From: Tepidiphilus succinatimandens
GTDB taxonomy: Bacteria; Pseudomonadota; Gammaproteobacteria; Burkholderiales; Rhodocyclaceae
Assembly (NCBI RefSeq): GCF_006503695.1
Contig: NZ_SBIK01000003.1
Coordinates: 1-64,000, forward strand
Length of the DNA stretch: 64,000 nucleotides
Reading direction: 5' to 3'
Position 1 is the stretch's first letter, and each line of letters begins with the position of its first letter. Below, piece after piece: positions 1 through 10,332 of the stretch. Made by a program: the position numbers and the translations under genes. The notes under the pieces were generated by a model that was given only the letters and a program-made list of their open reading frames with translations, did no database searches and was not told the DNA's origin.

Positions 1-113
1 TGACGCCCATAGCGCGCCGGCCCCACGCCTTCCCATCCCGAACAGGACCGTGAAACGGCGCCGCGCCCATGATACTGGAGCTCCTGCCTCCGGGAAAGTC
101 GGTCAGCGTCAGA
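1..113 (+). rRNA. rrf: 5S ribosomal RNA, 5' end cut by the window edge
   Basis: The first 113 bases match the conserved 5S rRNA core: the CCCATCCCGAACAGG block at about 30-45, the following ACCGTGAAACG and the GATACTGGAG segment, closing with a 3' strand (about 103-112) that would pair with the 5' terminus. The molecule is usually about 115 nt, so only a few 5' bases lie outside the window. It is the last gene of an rRNA operon entering from the left and is followed at once by an intrinsic terminator. The exact 3' end is inferred by pairing. Confidence 0.93.
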
Positions 114-126
114 CGAACCTCTCAAC

Positions 127-162
127 AAAAACCCCCGCCGTAGGCTGATGGCGGGGGTTTTT
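127..162 (+). terminator. Intrinsic terminator of the rRNA operon
   Basis: A 13-bp perfect stem pairs AAAAACCCCCGCC (127-139) with GGCGGGGGTTTTT (150-162) around a 10-base loop, so it ends in the T-run needed for Rho-independent termination. It lies 14 bases after the 5S gene. Confidence 0.93.
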
Positions 163-188
163 GCGTCTACGAGTGCGCTGTTTGCGCC

Positions 189-217
189 AAAAAAGAAGCC
201 CGCTTCAGGCGGGCTTC
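189..217 (-). terminator. Intrinsic terminator of earP-efp
   Basis: GAAGCCCGC (195-203) pairs with GCGGGCTTC (209-217) around TTCAG. On the minus strand the stem is followed by a T-run (the A-run at 189-194), placing it just after the efp stop codon and back to back with the rRNA terminator. Confidence 0.88.
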
Positions 218-238
218 ATGCATGGGCTTGCCGAAACG

Positions 239-799
239 TCACACCCGGCGCTTGTATTCACCGGTGGCCGTATCGATTTCGATCTTGTCGCCGATCTCGA
301 CGAATGCCGGGACCATGAGCTCGTGGCCAGTCGGCTTGATGCGGGCCGGTTTCATTACCTTGCCGGAGGTGTCACCGCGCACGGCCGGCTCGGTATATTC
401 GACTTCCCGGACCACGGAGGAGGGAAGTTCGACCGCGATCGCCTTGCCCTGATAGAGCACGACTTCGCAGCTCATGCCGTCTTCGAGGTAGGGAAGGACG
501 TTTTCCATGTTGTCCTTTTCCACCTCGTACTGGTTGAATTCCTCGTCCATGAACACGTACATCGGATCGGCAAAGTAGCTGTACGTGCATTCCTTGCGCT
601 CGAGGATCACGGTGTCGAATTTCTCGTCGGCCTTGTAGACTGCTTCGGTGACGTTGCCCGTGAAGAGGTTCTTCAGTTTCATCTTTACGACGGCGGCGTT
701 GCGGCCGGATTTGTTGTACTCGGCCTTCTGGACGATGAAAGGCTCGTCCTTGATGAGGACGACGTTGCCGGCGCGCAGTTCCTGGGCTTGCTTCATCAT
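239..799 (-). CDS. efp: Elongation factor P (arginine-type, EarP substrate)
   Basis: EF-P binds ribosomes stalled at polyproline stretches and promotes peptide bond formation. The 186-residue product is full length, with the KOW-like N-terminal domain, the central OB fold and the C-terminal signature [13 protein letters not shown]. The loop that reaches the peptidyl-transferase centre reads KSGRNAA, with Arg where enterobacteria have Lys. This is the form glycosylated by EarP, whose gene lies 37 bases upstream in the same direction. Two ATG codons are adjacent (799 and 796); starting at the second puts the modified arginine at the usual position 32, while the upstream GGGAA spaces better to the first. 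The gene ends at a strong intrinsic terminator. Confidence 0.96.
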   Translation of the reverse strand: MMKQAQELRAGNVVLIKDEPFIVQKAEYNKSGRNAAVVKMKLKNLFTGNVTEAVYKADEKFDTVILERKECTYSYFADPMYVFMDEEFNQYEVEKDNMENVLPYLEDGMSCEVVLYQGKAIAVELPSSVVREVEYTEPAVRGDTSGKVMKPARIKPTGHELMVPAFVEIGDKIEIDTATGEYKRRV

Positions 800-836
800 G
801 GGTGTGGTTTCCCGCAGTTCCGTTGAAAATAAACGA

Positions 837-1991
837 TCATTTTATCTCGTTTCTGGCAATGAAGTCGAGCAGCCGGGTGCAGAGGTCTTCCTGGCGAGCA
901 AGGTGGTGGCACCAGCGGCGGCAATGCGCTTGCCAGAGATCGCGTTGTTGCCATAGACCATCCCAGTCTTGAGCGGTTTCCTCGCCGCGGTTGCTGCGCT
1001 GGAACAGGCGGCTTATCGAATCGCCGAGTGCCGCCGGCGCATCGGCGAGGTAGTGGTCGAGAAACGCGTCGAGCTTGAGCAGATGGGCATTTCTTTCCTG
1101 GCGATAGGGGTGCCAGAGAAAGGGGCGTCCACTCCACTGGGCGCGGACGAAAGAGTCTTCGCCTCGTACCCAATTGAAATCACAGCTCCATAGCAATCGG
1201 TCGAAATCGTCCTGCGCCAGCATGGGCAAAGGGACGAAGCGCACGTGTGGCGTTCCCGGAAGGGCGAGGGCTCGGGTACCGAGTTCGAGGCCGGAGCGAG
1301 CGAGCGCTTGACGCGGCTGCCCCGGAGGGACGAAGACACTCGTCGCTCGGGGGGCGCTGGCGAGCCAGGCGCGGAATGCGTCCAGCTCGGCGTCGGCATA
1401 GCAAAACAGGGTGATCCGCTGCGTTTCGACCGTTTCGACCTGTCCGATGCGCGCCAGGAAGCGGGCGATCTGCTCCGGATCACCTTGAAAGCGGTCGCGC
1501 TGCTCGAGGAGCGTGCGTTCGCGCAGTAGGCCGCCGGTGCGGCGGGTGAATCCGGGGACGAAGAACCTGGCGGTGAGCGGCAAGCGGGGGTGGGGGGAGG
1601 AGAGGCCATGGACTTCTTCGGCCCAGGATTCCGGTGTGAGGTGCTCGAGGTGGATCCAGCAGGGGGGGAGGTGGCGGCTGGCAAGCGCCTCGAGCCAGGG
1701 TTCGCCCAGGCCGCAGCCAAAGGCTTCGATGGCGACGTCGATGTGCGCCAGGGCTTCGCGATCGTGCGCATCCGGTTGTGGACGATGCCAGCGGCGCAGG
1801 ATGAGCCGGCCGAGCCGCTGGATCTCTGCGTCGGCGCGGACTTCGGGGGCGAAGGCGGCGAGGGTGCCGGGGTCGTCGATCCAGAGGATGACGTCCTTGC
1901 CGAAGTCGTCGCGCAGCTGGCGGGCGAGGCGCCAGGCGACGCCGGCGTCGCCGTAGTTGTCGATGACGGAGCAGAAGATGCCGAACTGCAT
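837..1991 (-). CDS. earP: EF-P arginine rhamnosyltransferase EarP
   Basis: EarP transfers rhamnose from dTDP-L-rhamnose to Arg32 of EF-P in the cytoplasm, activating it for polyproline rescue. The 384-residue protein opens with the family hallmark [20 protein letters not shown], which contains the nucleotide-sugar-site Asp residues, and has two Rossmann-like halves typical of inverting GT-B enzymes (GT104). Near the C-terminus EDSFVRAQW and GRPFLWHPY match the conserved donor-binding segment. It is immediately upstream of efp on the same strand, the usual arrangement in betaproteobacteria and Pseudomonas. The dTDP-rhamnose genes are not in this window. Confidence 0.95.
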   Translation of the reverse strand: MQFGIFCSVIDNYGDAGVAWRLARQLRDDFGKDVILWIDDPGTLAAFAPEVRADAEIQRLGRLILRRWHRPQPDAHDREALAHIDVAIEAFGCGLGEPWLEALASRHLPPCWIHLEHLTPESWAEEVHGLSSPHPRLPLTARFFVPGFTRRTGGLLRERTLLEQRDRFQGDPEQIARFLARIGQVETVETQRITLFCYADAELDAFRAWLASAPRATSVFVPPGQPRQALARSGLELGTRALALPGTPHVRFVPLPMLAQDDFDRLLWSCDFNWVRGEDSFVRAQWSGRPFLWHPYRQERNAHLLKLDAFLDHYLADAPAALGDSISRLFQRSNRGEETAQDWDGLWQQRDLWQAHCRRWCHHLARQEDLCTRLLDFIARNEIK

Positions 1992-2025
1992 GGCGGTCCG
2001 AGAAAAAATGGGAGTCTAGCCGCTC

Positions 2026-2052
2026 TTGCAGGTTCCTGGGCAGGTGTATAAT
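2026..2052 (+). promoter_or_regulatory. Sigma-70 promoter for the lysozyme-inhibitor-like gene
   Basis: A perfect -10 hexamer TATAAT lies at 2047-2052 with TTGCAG at 2026-2031; the 15-bp spacer is short. Transcription would begin near 2059 and give a leader of about 40 bases before the ATG at 2099, which argues against translation starting inside the -10 region. Confidence 0.5.
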
Positions 2053-2098
2053 GTTTTTTCAGGGATTTTTCCGATGGCCTTGTGGTGAGGGTGCAAAG

Positions 2099-2590
2099 AT
2101 GCGCAAAGGAATGAGGACTTTGGTGCTGTCGGCGGCGATGGGAATGTCGTGTGCGGCAGCGTGGGCCGAGGAGGAGGCGTTGCCTCAGCTTGATCTCGAT
2201 TTGCCCAGCGGCGTCTATCGGTGCGAAGAAGGAACCAAGCAGCTGGGCGTGGAACGGGTGCGCCAGGATAGCGATAAGGTTGTGGTGCGCTGGGAGGGCA
2301 AGCGCTACACCTTGGCGCGCGACGTCTCTTTCTCGGGCTTGCCGCGCTACGAGGATCGGCAAAACGGCCTGCTGTGGGTCGACCTGCCGTGGAAGAGCGT
2401 GCTGCTCAACACTAAGACCGAGCGCCCGATGGCGGCCGATTGCGTCTATGCCCAAGGGGTCGATCCTTCCGTGCTCGATGCGCCGGTGAAAGTGGCTGCA
2501 GCCAAGACGAAGAAAAAAACTGCCGCGAAACCGTCCAAGCCGGCGCCGCAGAAAACGGCCAAGGTGACGACGGCTTCGTCCTCCAACTGA
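2099..2590 (+). CDS. Secreted MliC-like (C-type lysozyme inhibitor) domain protein with basic tail
   Basis: From the ATG at 2099 the 163-residue product has a clear signal peptide (RK near the start, a hydrophobic core, cleavage around AAAWA-EEE), so it should be periplasmic. Residues about 35-120 resemble the MliC/PliC lysozyme-inhibitor fold: YRCEEG at the start, a VVVRWEGKRYTL strand, the FSGLPRY segment corresponding to the SGxRY motif, and a closing Cys about 75 residues after the first. This assignment is from motif spacing only. The last 35 residues are a Lys/Ala/Pro-rich low-complexity tail not typical of the family and may bind the wall or another polyanion. ndk follows as a separate unit. 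Confidence 0.55.
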   Translation: MRKGMRTLVLSAAMGMSCAAAWAEEEALPQLDLDLPSGVYRCEEGTKQLGVERVRQDSDKVVVRWEGKRYTLARDVSFSGLPRYEDRQNGLLWVDLPWKSVLLNTKTERPMAADCVYAQGVDPSVLDAPVKVAAAKTKKKTAAKPSKPAPQKTAKVTTASSSN

Positions 2591-2604
2591 AACGATCTCC
2601 GCGC

Positions 2605-2642
2605 ACGGCGGGCGTGGCGTCGCGATGACGTCCGCCCGCCGT
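2605..2642 (+). terminator. Hairpin after the MliC-like gene, possible terminator
   Basis: ACGGCGGGCG (2605-2614) pairs with CGCCCGCCGT (2633-2642), with extra pairing inside the loop. A T-rich tract follows only at about 2657-2668, so termination is plausible but not canonical. The TAAAAT at 2651-2656 could be the -10 of ndk. Confidence 0.4.
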
Positions 2643-2685
2643 CGGTTTGATAAAATCTCTTTTTTTATTTCTCGAGGAGTGATCC

Positions 2686-3111
2686 ATGGCCGTAGAGCGT
2701 ACGCTGTCCATCATCAAACCCGATGCCGTTGCCAAGAACGTGATCGGCAAGATCTACCAGCGCTTCGAAGATGCCGGTCTCAAGATCGTCGCCGCGAAGA
2801 TGGTATGGCTGTCGGAAAAAGAGGCCGGCGCTTTCTATGCGGTGCATAAGGACCGCCCCTTCTACAAGGATCTGGTGGCCTTCATGACCTCCGGTCCGGT
2901 GATGGTGCAGGTGCTAGAAGGCGAGAACGCCATCGCCAAGAATCGCGAGCTGATGGGCGCGACCGATCCGAAAAAGGCTGCTCCGGGCACCATCCGCGCC
3001 GATTTCGCCGACTCGATCGACGCCAACGCGGTGCACGGTTCCGATGCGCCCGAAACCGCCAAGGCGGAGATCGCCTTTTTCTTCCCGGAAATGAACATTT
3101 ATTCGCGTTGA
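2686..3111 (+). CDS. ndk: Nucleoside diphosphate kinase
   Basis: Ndk transfers the gamma-phosphate of ATP to nucleoside diphosphates through a phosphohistidine, balancing NTP pools. The 141-residue protein has the normal bacterial length. Conserved elements are [10 protein letters not shown] at the N-terminus and NAVHGSD, whose His117 is the phosphorylated residue; the Kpn loop lies around residues 95-105. A good ribosome site (GAGGAG, about 2674-2679) precedes the ATG. rlmN begins eight bases after the stop, so the two are probably cotranscribed at the head of a long rightward block. Confidence 0.98.
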   Translation: MAVERTLSIIKPDAVAKNVIGKIYQRFEDAGLKIVAAKMVWLSEKEAGAFYAVHKDRPFYKDLVAFMTSGPVMVQVLEGENAIAKNRELMGATDPKKAAPGTIRADFADSIDANAVHGSDAPETAKAEIAFFFPEMNIYSR

Positions 3112-3118
3112 AGGGTCC

Positions 3119-4285
3119 ATGCCGTCAGGAGATGCCCCTGGCGGCCGTACGATGACAACTCTGACGAACCTGCTCGATTTCGACCTGCCGCAACTCACCG
3201 ACTGGGTTCAGTCCCTCGGTGAGCGTCCTTTCCGTGCACGTCAGATCTTTCGCTGGATCCATCGTGAGGGCTGCGAGGACTTTGCAGCGATGAGCGACGT
3301 GGCGAAGAGCCTGCGCGCCAAGCTCGAGGAACAGGCGATCATCGCTGCGCCGCGCGTGCTGCGCGACAGCGTCTCGCGCGACGGTACGCGCAAGTGGCTG
3401 CTCGACGTGGGCGGGGGCAACGCCGTGGAGACGGTGTTCATTCCCGAACGCTCGCGCGGCACGCTGTGTGTTTCTACTCAGGCCGGCTGCGCGCTCGAGT
3501 GTGCCTTCTGCTCCACGGGTAAGCAGGGATTCAACCGCAATCTCAGCACCGCCGAGATCCTGGGGCAGCTGTGGCTCGCCAACCGGCTGCTGGGTGCGGC
3601 CAAGGCCGAGGGCGATTGGGACGCGGCCGAAGGGCCGGACAACGGTCGGGTGGTGACCAACGTCGTGCTCATGGGCATGGGCGAACCGCTGGCCAATTTC
3701 GAGGCGGTGGTGCGTGCCCTGCGCGTGATGCTCGACGATCACGGCTATGGCCTGTCGCGGCGTCGGGTCACGGTATCGACTTCCGGAATCGTGCCGGCCA
3801 TCGACCGCCTGCGCGAGCAGTGCCCGGTGGCGCTGGCGGTGTCGCTGCATGCGCCCAACGATGCGCTGCGCGATCGGCTCGTGCCGATCAATCGCAAGTA
3901 TCCCCTGCGCGAGCTGCTCGCAGCTTGCCAGCGCTATCTCGAGCGCGCGCCGCGCGACTTCATCACGTTCGAATATGTGCTGCTCGCCGGGGTCAACGAC
4001 GAACCGGAGCACGCGCGTGAGCTGGTGGCCTTGGTGCGCGACGTGCCCTGCAAATTCAATTTGATCCCATTCAATCCCTTCCCCGGCGCGCCGTTCGCGC
4101 GGCCCGAGGAAGATCGCATCCGTCGTTTCGCTTCCATTTTGATGGAGTCGGGATTGGTGACGACGACGCGCAAGACGCGCGGCGACGACGTGGCCGCTGC
4201 CTGCGGTCAGCTCGCAGGCCAGGTGCGCGACCGCACGCGCCGTTCGCGTGAGGCGGCAGGCGTTGACCAAGGAGAGGTGGCATGA
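3119..4285 (+). CDS. rlmN: Dual-specificity 23S rRNA A2503 / tRNA A37 C2-methyltransferase RlmN
   Basis: Radical-SAM enzyme that methylates C2 of A2503 in 23S rRNA and A37 in some tRNAs. The radical-SAM cluster motif CALECAFC (Cys124, 128, 131) binds [4Fe-4S]. GMGEP, SLHAPND and the C-terminal [11 protein letters not shown] (Cys362, the methyl-carrying cysteine) are all present. It is 388 residues from the ATG at 3119; a second in-frame ATG at 3152 ([10 protein letters not shown]) aligns as well with known N-termini, and neither has an ideal ribosome site. The 3' end overlaps pilF by four bases. The order ndk-rlmN-pilF-rodZ-ispG is standard in proteobacteria. Confidence 0.96.
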   Translation: MPSGDAPGGRTMTTLTNLLDFDLPQLTDWVQSLGERPFRARQIFRWIHREGCEDFAAMSDVAKSLRAKLEEQAIIAAPRVLRDSVSRDGTRKWLLDVGGGNAVETVFIPERSRGTLCVSTQAGCALECAFCSTGKQGFNRNLSTAEILGQLWLANRLLGAAKAEGDWDAAEGPDNGRVVTNVVLMGMGEPLANFEAVVRALRVMLDDHGYGLSRRRVTVSTSGIVPAIDRLREQCPVALAVSLHAPNDALRDRLVPINRKYPLRELLAACQRYLERAPRDFITFEYVLLAGVNDEPEHARELVALVRDVPCKFNLIPFNPFPGAPFARPEEDRIRRFASILMESGLVTTTRKTRGDDVAAACGQLAGQVRDRTRRSREAAGVDQGEVA

Positions 4286-5094
4286 GGCTTCCGAGACGAT
4301 CGAGCTTGCTGCTGCTCGCGTTCGCCCTGTCGGGGTGCGTGAGCCAGACCTTGCATTCTGAATCCAACCTCATGGATTCGAGCTATGTCCGGCCGCTGTT
4401 GGAGCGCAAGCCCGATCGTCCGGAAGAGGTGCGGGCGAAGGCGCACATCGATCTCGCGCTCGCCTACATCGAGATCGGCCGCGTGGACGTGGCCTTGGAC
4501 GAATTGCGTGCCGCTGCCGCAGAGGCTCCCGATTATCCACCGCTGCACTATGCCTGGGGGGTGACGCATCTGGCGATCGGCGATCGGGTCCAGGCCGAGA
4601 GCGGCTTGAAGCGCGCTCTGGCGGCAGCGCCGCGCGATCCCGATTTCAACTACGCCTACGGATGGTTCCTGTGTACGGGCCCGGATCCGGCAAGTGGTCT
4701 GCCTTACATCGAGCAGGTCGTGACCAATCCCTATTATGGGGGCAAGGCGCGTGCCTATGCCAATCTGGCCTGGTGTCAGGACATGACCGGGAACCGGGAG
4801 GCCGCCCGCCGCAGCATCCAGGAGGCGATCCGGCTCGAACCCCGCAACACCGTCGTCCTCTATCAGGCTGCCCGATTGGCCCAGCGTTGGGGTGAATGGG
4901 ACAAGGCTTCCGATTATCTGCAGCGCTTGATGCGCGAGATCGATCCCGATCCCGCCGTGCTGTGGATGGCGCTCAACGTCGAGCGCAAGCGCGGGGATAC
5001 CGCGGCTTTCGAGCAGTATGCCAAGAGGCTTAGAACGGAGTTTCCCGACAGCCCCGAGGCCGAACGGTTGCAGCAGGGGGCGTGGGAGCCGTGA
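4282..5094 (+). CDS. pilF: Type IV pilus biogenesis lipoprotein PilF/PilW (TPR)
   Basis: PilF is the outer-membrane pilotin lipoprotein that helps the PilQ secretin localise and assemble. The 270-residue protein has a lipoprotein signal with lipobox LSGC (Cys near residue 19) and then several tetratricopeptide repeats from about residue 50 to 230 ([15 protein letters not shown], the [12 protein letters not shown] unit, [12 protein letters not shown]). It overlaps rlmN by the ATGA at 4282, and the next gene starts on a GTGA over its own stop. Other type IV pilus genes are not in the window. The family is also annotated as a generic TPR lipoprotein, but the context makes PilF the best name. Confidence 0.9.
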   Translation: MRLPRRSSLLLLAFALSGCVSQTLHSESNLMDSSYVRPLLERKPDRPEEVRAKAHIDLALAYIEIGRVDVALDELRAAAAEAPDYPPLHYAWGVTHLAIGDRVQAESGLKRALAAAPRDPDFNYAYGWFLCTGPDPASGLPYIEQVVTNPYYGGKARAYANLAWCQDMTGNREAARRSIQEAIRLEPRNTVVLYQAARLAQRWGEWDKASDYLQRLMREIDPDPAVLWMALNVERKRGDTAAFEQYAKRLRTEFPDSPEAERLQQGAWEP

Positions 5095-5963
5095 CGAACC
5101 AGCAGCCGGGAGACCCTCGCGCGGTCGGCGTGCAGCTGGCGCACGCGAGGATGCAGCAAGGGCGGACGATCGCCGAGATGGCGCAGCAGCTGAAATTGCT
5201 GCCGCGGCAGGTCGAGGCGCTCGAAGAGGGGCGTTTCGAGGCGCTGCCGGGCCCGGTGTTCGTGCGCGGCTTCGTGCGCAATTATGCCCGCGCGCTTGGT
5301 CTGGATCCTGAGCCCTTGCTCGAAATGCTCGGTGAGCGGGAGCGCGACAAGGAAGTGGTGCTCACGCCCGTCTCCAATGCTCGAGGGGAGATCAGGGTGC
5401 GCCGTTTCCGGCCGTGGCGGGTACTCTGGCGCTATGTGCTCCCCGCCCTCGTCCTTTCCTTGGTCGTGGCGGCGTATTTCGACTGGTTTCGCATGCCTGA
5501 GCCCGTGGATCAGGAAAACACAGCGGCGGTATTGCTGCCGCCGGGTGAGCCCGAAGCCGACGCGGCTGAAAAAGCCGAAAAGGCGGCATCGGAAGAAACG
5601 AACGAACTGGGGACTTCAGTCGGCGGTAACGGAGAAACGGGCGGGGCCGCAGTTCCTGCGCCGGCTCCCGTTGTCCCGTCGGCCGCGCCTATGCCCGCTG
5701 CAGAAGAGGAAAAGGCGGAGCCTGCCGTGCCGACCTTGCGCTTTTCCGCTTCGGGACGCTCATGGATCGAAGTGCGGGACGCCAAAGGTACGGTGCTTTT
5801 CTCTCGCATACTCTCGGCTGGGGAGCGAGCGGAGGTGCCCGGCGAGCCGCCCTTGAACGTGGTGGTGGGCAACGCCCCGGCGGTCGAGGTCGAGTTCCAG
5901 GGACATCCTGTGGACGTGAAACACGCAGCCAAGAACGGTGTGGCCAAGCTGCGTCTGCAATGA
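5091..5963 (+). CDS. rodZ: Cytoskeletal protein RodZ
   Basis: RodZ links MreB filaments to the inner membrane and sets rod shape. The protein has an N-terminal Cro/C1-like helix-turn-helix (about residues 12-80, with [19 protein letters not shown]), an arginine-rich stretch, one membrane segment ([19 protein letters not shown], about residue 115-135), a Pro/Ala/Glu-rich periplasmic linker and a C-terminal DUF4115 beta domain ([16 protein letters not shown]). I chose GTG 5091, which overlaps the pilF stop and is spaced about ten bases after AGGGGG; a GTG at 5082 is too close to that site. The 3' end touches ispG. Confidence 0.92.
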   Translation: MTNQQPGDPRAVGVQLAHARMQQGRTIAEMAQQLKLLPRQVEALEEGRFEALPGPVFVRGFVRNYARALGLDPEPLLEMLGERERDKEVVLTPVSNARGEIRVRRFRPWRVLWRYVLPALVLSLVVAAYFDWFRMPEPVDQENTAAVLLPPGEPEADAAEKAEKAASEETNELGTSVGGNGETGGAAVPAPAPVVPSAAPMPAAEEEKAEPAVPTLRFSASGRSWIEVRDAKGTVLFSRILSAGERAEVPGEPPLNVVVGNAPAVEVEFQGHPVDVKHAAKNGVAKLRLQ

Positions 5964-5977
5964 GAACGGGGAAGGAC

Positions 5978-7267
5978 ATGACGGGGCAGGAAACTCGGCT
6001 GCCGGAGGACGACGAACCTCGTAGTGGACCTGCGCCACGCCGACCGACGCGCCAGGTGCAGGTAGGGAACGTGACGATCGGTTCGAACGCGCCCATCGTC
6101 GTGCAGTCCATGACCAATACCGCGACGAGCGAGGTCGAGGCCACGGTGCGTCAGGTGCTGGCACTCGCGCGTGCCGGTTCCGAGCTGGTGCGGCTCACGG
6201 TCAATGACGAGGCGGCCGCGCGCGCGGTGCCCGAGATTCGCGAACGCCTGTTGCGCGCCGGTTGCACCGTACCGCTGGTGGGCGACTTCCATTACAACGG
6301 CCACCAGCTGCTGCGCGAGTATCCGGCCTGCGCCGAGGCGCTGGACAAATGGCGCATCAACCCGGGCAACGTCGGACAGGGAGAGAAACGCGACCGGCGT
6401 TTCGCCGAGATCGTCGAACTCGCCTGCCGTTACGACAAACCCGTGCGCATCGGAGTGAATTGGGGCAGCCTCGACCCGGCCGTGCTCGCGCGCCTCATGG
6501 ACGAGAATGCCCGGCGCGCCCAGCCCTGGTCGGCCGGGGCGGTGATGCGCGAGGCGCTCGTGACGTCCGCCCTCGAATCGGCAGCGCTCGCCGAGCGCTA
6601 CGGCCTGCCGGCCGATCGCATCGTGCTCTCGGCCAAGGTCTCGAGCGTGCAGGATCTCATCGCCGTCTATCGCGCGCTCGCGCAGCGCTGCGATTATCCG
6701 CTGCACCTGGGCCTTACCGAGGCGGGCATGGGTAGCAAGGGCATCGTCGCCTCGACCGCGGCGCTCGCCGTGCTGCTGCAAGAAGGGATCGGCGACACCA
6801 TCCGCGTCTCCCTCACGCCTGCGCCGGGGGGTGATCGCACCGAAGAAGTGGTGGTGGCGCAGCAGATCCTGCAGACCATGGGGCTGCGGGCGTTCACGCC
6901 GATGGTGACGGCCTGCCCGGGATGCGGGCGTACGACTTCCTCTTTTTTTCAGGAGTTGGCCGAATCGACCCAGAACTACGTGCGCGCGCGCATGCCCGAG
7001 TGGCGCGAACGCTATGACGGGGTGGAGCAGCTGACGCTGGCCGTGATGGGCTGCGTCGTCAATGGTCCGGGTGAATCCAAGCATGCCCACATCGGCATCT
7101 CGCTGCCGGGCACGGGCGAGGCACCGGCCGCTCCCGTGTTCGTCGACGGGCAGAAGGTGGCCACCCTGCGCGGTCCGGACCTCGCTGCGCAGTTCCACGC
7201 CATGATCGAGGCCTACGTGGCGCGGCGTTTTCCGCCGAAGCTTACGCAACACGACGAGGAAGCATGA
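5978..7267 (+). CDS. ispG: 4-hydroxy-3-methylbut-2-enyl-diphosphate synthase (flavodoxin)
   Basis: IspG reduces MEcPP to HMBPP in the methylerythritol phosphate route to isoprenoids, using a [4Fe-4S] cluster. The TIM-barrel half begins [20 protein letters not shown]; the cluster half has TACPGCGR and [11 protein letters not shown], giving the three Cys ligands and the Glu that replaces the fourth. The ATG at 5978 follows GGGGAAGG; an in-frame ATG at 5960 overlapping the rodZ stop would add six residues. The 3' end overlaps hisS by ATGA. It sits inside the conserved rodZ-ispG-hisS block. Confidence 0.97.
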   Translation: MTGQETRLPEDDEPRSGPAPRRPTRQVQVGNVTIGSNAPIVVQSMTNTATSEVEATVRQVLALARAGSELVRLTVNDEAAARAVPEIRERLLRAGCTVPLVGDFHYNGHQLLREYPACAEALDKWRINPGNVGQGEKRDRRFAEIVELACRYDKPVRIGVNWGSLDPAVLARLMDENARRAQPWSAGAVMREALVTSALESAALAERYGLPADRIVLSAKVSSVQDLIAVYRALAQRCDYPLHLGLTEAGMGSKGIVASTAALAVLLQEGIGDTIRVSLTPAPGGDRTEEVVVAQQILQTMGLRAFTPMVTACPGCGRTTSSFFQELAESTQNYVRARMPEWRERYDGVEQLTLAVMGCVVNGPGESKHAHIGISLPGTGEAPAAPVFVDGQKVATLRGPDLAAQFHAMIEAYVARRFPPKLTQHDEEA

Positions 7268-8559
7268 GCGCAACGAAACTGCAGGCGGTGCGCGGGATGA
7301 ACGACATCCTGCCGCCCGAATCCGATTGGTGGGAAGAATTCGAGGAACGGGTGCGTACCTGGGCGCGCGCCTATGGCTATCGCCCCATTCGTACGCCCAT
7401 CGTCGAGCCGACGGCGCTCTTCAAGCGTGCCATCGGCGAGGTGACCGACATCGTCGAGAAGGAGATGTATTCCTTCGAGGACGTGCTGAACGGTGAACAC
7501 CTGACCTTGCGTCCCGAGGGGACGGCAGGCTGTGTTCGGGCGGTGATCGAGCACAACCTCCTCTTCCAAGGGCCGCAGCGGCTCTATTACCTGGGCCCGA
7601 TGTTCCGCCACGAGCGGCCGCAGAAAGGGCGTTACCGGCAGTTCCACCAGGTCGGCATCGAGGCGCTCGGCTTTGCCGGTCCCGACATCGACGCCGAGCT
7701 CATCCTCATGGGCGCGCGCCTGTGGGACGAGCTGGGATTGCAGGACGTGCGGCTCGAGATCAACTCACTGGGTTCCAGCGAGGAGCGCGCCGCGCACCGC
7801 CGGGCCTTGGTCGAGTACTTCCGCGCCCGCTACGACGAACTCGACGAGGACGGTAAACGGCGCCTCGAGCGCAATCCGCTGCGTATCCTGGATTCGAAGA
7901 ATCCGGCGATGCAGGAACTCATCGAGGGGGCGCCGCGTCTGTTGGATTTCCTCGGTGAGGAGTCGAGGGCGCACTTCGAGCGGGTACTCTCCCTCATCGA
8001 AGCGGCAGGCGTGCCATATCGTATCAACCCGCGGCTGGTGCGGGGGCTGGATTACTACAACCGCACCGTCTTCGAATGGGTGACCCCGCGGCTCGGGGCG
8101 CAGGCGACCATCTGCGCGGGTGGCCGCTACGACGGTCTCATCGAGCAGCTCGGCGGCAGGCCGGCGCCCGCGGCCGGGTTTGCCATCGGCGTGGAGCGCT
8201 TGCTGTTGCTGTGGCAGATGAGCGGCGGCAATGTGACGCCCAAAGTGCCCGACGTCTATGTCGTGCATCAGGGCGAGCGAGCCGAGGCCGTGGCATTCCA
8301 GCTCGCCGAGCGTCTGCGCGATCTGGGGCTCGACGTGGTGCTGCACTGCGGCGGCGGCAGCTTCAAGAGCCAGATGAAAAAAGCGGACGCGAGCGGCGCG
8401 GCGCTGGCCTTGATCCTGGGAGAGGACGAGGTCGACAGCGGCACGGTGGGGCTCAAGCCCCTGCGCCAGGAGGCACCGCAGCAGCGGGTGGCGATCGAAG
8501 CCTGCGAAGACGCGGTGATGCAATGGCTCTACGGCCAGGAGGAAGGCGATGGCGCTTGA
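7264..8559 (+). CDS. hisS: Histidine--tRNA ligase
   Basis: Class II aminoacyl-tRNA synthetase that charges tRNA-His. The 431-residue protein has the normal bacterial length. Visible motifs are [11 protein letters not shown] (motif 2 region), [17 protein letters not shown], the His-binding [13 protein letters not shown] and the AGGRYDGL signature, followed by the anticodon-binding domain after about residue 335 ([10 protein letters not shown]). It starts on an ATGA overlap with ispG and its end overlaps yfgM by 11 bases, implying translational coupling. The paralogue HisZ (15585-16739), which lacks synthetase activity, is separate and serves histidine biosynthesis. Confidence 0.98.
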   Translation: MSATKLQAVRGMNDILPPESDWWEEFEERVRTWARAYGYRPIRTPIVEPTALFKRAIGEVTDIVEKEMYSFEDVLNGEHLTLRPEGTAGCVRAVIEHNLLFQGPQRLYYLGPMFRHERPQKGRYRQFHQVGIEALGFAGPDIDAELILMGARLWDELGLQDVRLEINSLGSSEERAAHRRALVEYFRARYDELDEDGKRRLERNPLRILDSKNPAMQELIEGAPRLLDFLGEESRAHFERVLSLIEAAGVPYRINPRLVRGLDYYNRTVFEWVTPRLGAQATICAGGRYDGLIEQLGGRPAPAAGFAIGVERLLLLWQMSGGNVTPKVPDVYVVHQGERAEAVAFQLAERLRDLGLDVVLHCGGGSFKSQMKKADASGAALALILGEDEVDSGTVGLKPLRQEAPQQRVAIEACEDAVMQWLYGQEEGDGA

Positions 8560-9175
8560 CTTGCAGGAACAGGAACAGATCGACGAACTCAAGACCTGGT
8601 GGCAGATGTATGGCCGCTGGGTGACGATCGCCATTCTCGTGGCGGCGATCGTCTCTCTGGGCTGGAACGGATGGCGCTGGTGGCGCCAGCACCAGGCGCA
8701 GGAGGCGGCGCGCATCGAGGCGGAACTGGAAGCGGCGCTCGCGCGCGGCGAACTGCCGCAGGCGCGGGCCGCGGGAGAGCGTCTGCGTCAATCGCGCGCC
8801 AATCCCACGCTTGCCGATCTCTCCGGCTTGAAACTCGGCCATGAGTTGTGGCAGAAGGGGGATCGTGCCGCGGCCAGGGAAGAGCTGAGGCGCGTGGCAG
8901 ACGAGGGTTCTGAACCCTACCTGCGCGATCTGGCGCGGCTGCGCGAGGCGGCGGTGTTGCTCGATTCGGGTTCGGCTCAGGAGGCGTTCGAGCGACTCGC
9001 CGCTGCGCCGGTGTCGGAGCTGGCCGCACGCTATGAAGAAGCCCGGGGAGATGCGCTCGCGGCGCTCGGACGGATCGAAGAGGCGCGCGCGGCCTATCAG
9101 CGTGCCCTCGACCAGGGGGCGGATCCCGCCTGGCGCGAACTCGTCGAACTCAAGCGCGACGGGTTGGGGAGCTGA
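8549..9175 (+). CDS. yfgM: YfgM-family tetratricopeptide membrane protein (Sec translocon ancillary subunit)
   Basis: In E. coli YfgM associates with SecYEG and PpiD at the inner membrane and helps periplasmic chaperone hand-over. This 208-residue homologue has a short cytoplasmic N-terminus ([19 protein letters not shown], characteristic of the family), one membrane segment (about residues 25-45) and a TPR_21-type periplasmic region rich in Ala, Arg and Leu. It overlaps hisS by 11 bases and lies two bases before bamB, matching the hisS-yfgM-bamB order of other proteobacteria. Confidence 0.9.
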   Translation: MALDLQEQEQIDELKTWWQMYGRWVTIAILVAAIVSLGWNGWRWWRQHQAQEAARIEAELEAALARGELPQARAAGERLRQSRANPTLADLSGLKLGHELWQKGDRAAAREELRRVADEGSEPYLRDLARLREAAVLLDSGSAQEAFERLAAAPVSELAARYEEARGDALAALGRIEEARAAYQRALDQGADPAWRELVELKRDGLGS

Positions 9176-9177
9176 GC

Positions 9178-10332
9178 ATGAAAGATCGTTCCCTCCGTGC
9201 CGCTGCGCGCCTGCTGGCACTTTTGGCCGCCTCTGCGCTCGTCGCCGGCTGCTCTTCGCTCAATCCGTTTTCGCGCAAAGGGCCGCAGATCGCGCCTTTG
9301 CCGCCGCTCGTCAGTCCCGTGGAGGTGACGATCGCCGCGCAGACCAAGGTCGGATCCAGCGAGGGACTCTTCCTCACTCCCGTCGTGCTCGACGACGAGG
9401 CCATCGTCGCTGGCGGGGACGGGCGCGTGCTGCGCTGGAATGGCGGCGTGCGCTGGGAGGCGAAGCTCGAAGAGGGCATCATCGCCGGCGTGGGCGCGGA
9501 CGAGCGCCTCGCCGTGGTCGTCACACGCAAAGGAGATACCGTGGCGCTTGCCGTCGGCGATGGCGCGGTGCGTTGGCGCCATCCGCTCAAGGCCGATGTG
9601 ATCACGCCGCCTTTGGTGGCTGGCGGCCTCGTCGTGGTGCGTACGGCCGATCATCGCCTCATCGCGCTCGATGCGCGCGACGGCAAGGAGCGCTGGGTCT
9701 ATCAGCGCAACCTGCCGCCCTTGTCCCTGCGTCAGTCGGCCCCGCTCGTGAGCGCGGGCAATGCCATCGTCGCGGGTTATCCCGGAGGGATCATCGCCGT
9801 GCTCGATCCGCGCAGCGGCGCGCCGCTCTTCGAGCTGACGGTGGCCTCGCCCAAGGGCGCGACCGAGATCGAGCGGCTCACCGACGTGGTCGGCCCGCCG
9901 CTGGTGGCGCGCCAGGAAGTGTGCGCCGCTGCCTATCAGGGGCGCGTGGCCTGTTTCGACGGACGCACCGCCGAGACCCTCTGGGCCAAGGATCTTTCCA
10001 GCCGCACCGGGATCGACCGTGACTACCGCTACGTCGTGGTCACTGCCGACAACGACGACGTGGTCGCGCTCGATGCCTACTCCGGCAAGGAACAGTGGCG
10101 CACGGGCGGATTCTCCTGGCGCCTCTTGACGCGTCCGCTCATCCTCGGAGACTGGGTGCTCGTGGGCGATCGCGAAGGCTATGTCCATGCGCTCGATCGC
10201 AACGACGGCCGCATCCGCGGCCGGGTGCGCGTCGGCTCCGGACCCATCCTCGTCGAGCCGAAATCCATCGGCCCCAACCGGGCGGTGGTGCAGAACACCG
10301 ACGGGACGGTGGCCATCGTGGAGGTGCATTGA
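9178..10332 (+). CDS. bamB: Outer membrane assembly lipoprotein BamB
   Basis: BamB is a beta-propeller lipoprotein of the BAM complex that folds outer-membrane proteins. The 384-residue product starts with a lipoprotein signal and lipobox VAGC (Cys near 25), followed by repeated PQQ-like blades of about 40 residues with the [18 protein letters not shown] and YSGKEQWR patterns. The start lies two bases after yfgM; the TGA stop shares its last base with the der ATG. Length and context are normal. Confidence 0.95.
   Translation: MKDRSLRAAARLLALLAASALVAGCSSLNPFSRKGPQIAPLPPLVSPVEVTIAAQTKVGSSEGLFLTPVVLDDEAIVAGGDGRVLRWNGGVRWEAKLEEGIIAGVGADERLAVVVTRKGDTVALAVGDGAVRWRHPLKADVITPPLVAGGLVVVRTADHRLIALDARDGKERWVYQRNLPPLSLRQSAPLVSAGNAIVAGYPGGIIAVLDPRSGAPLFELTVASPKGATEIERLTDVVGPPLVARQEVCAAAYQGRVACFDGRTAETLWAKDLSSRTGIDRDYRYVVVTADNDDVVALDAYSGKEQWRTGGFSWRLLTRPLILGDWVLVGDREGYVHALDRNDGRIRGRVRVGSGPILVEPKSIGPNRAVVQNTDGTVAIVEVH

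Noticed and set aside
837-2590. Long opposite-strand open frames over earP and many other genes
   Set aside because: They are shadow frames produced by high GC content; their products lack recognisable domains and ribosome sites, while the strand chosen encodes clear families.
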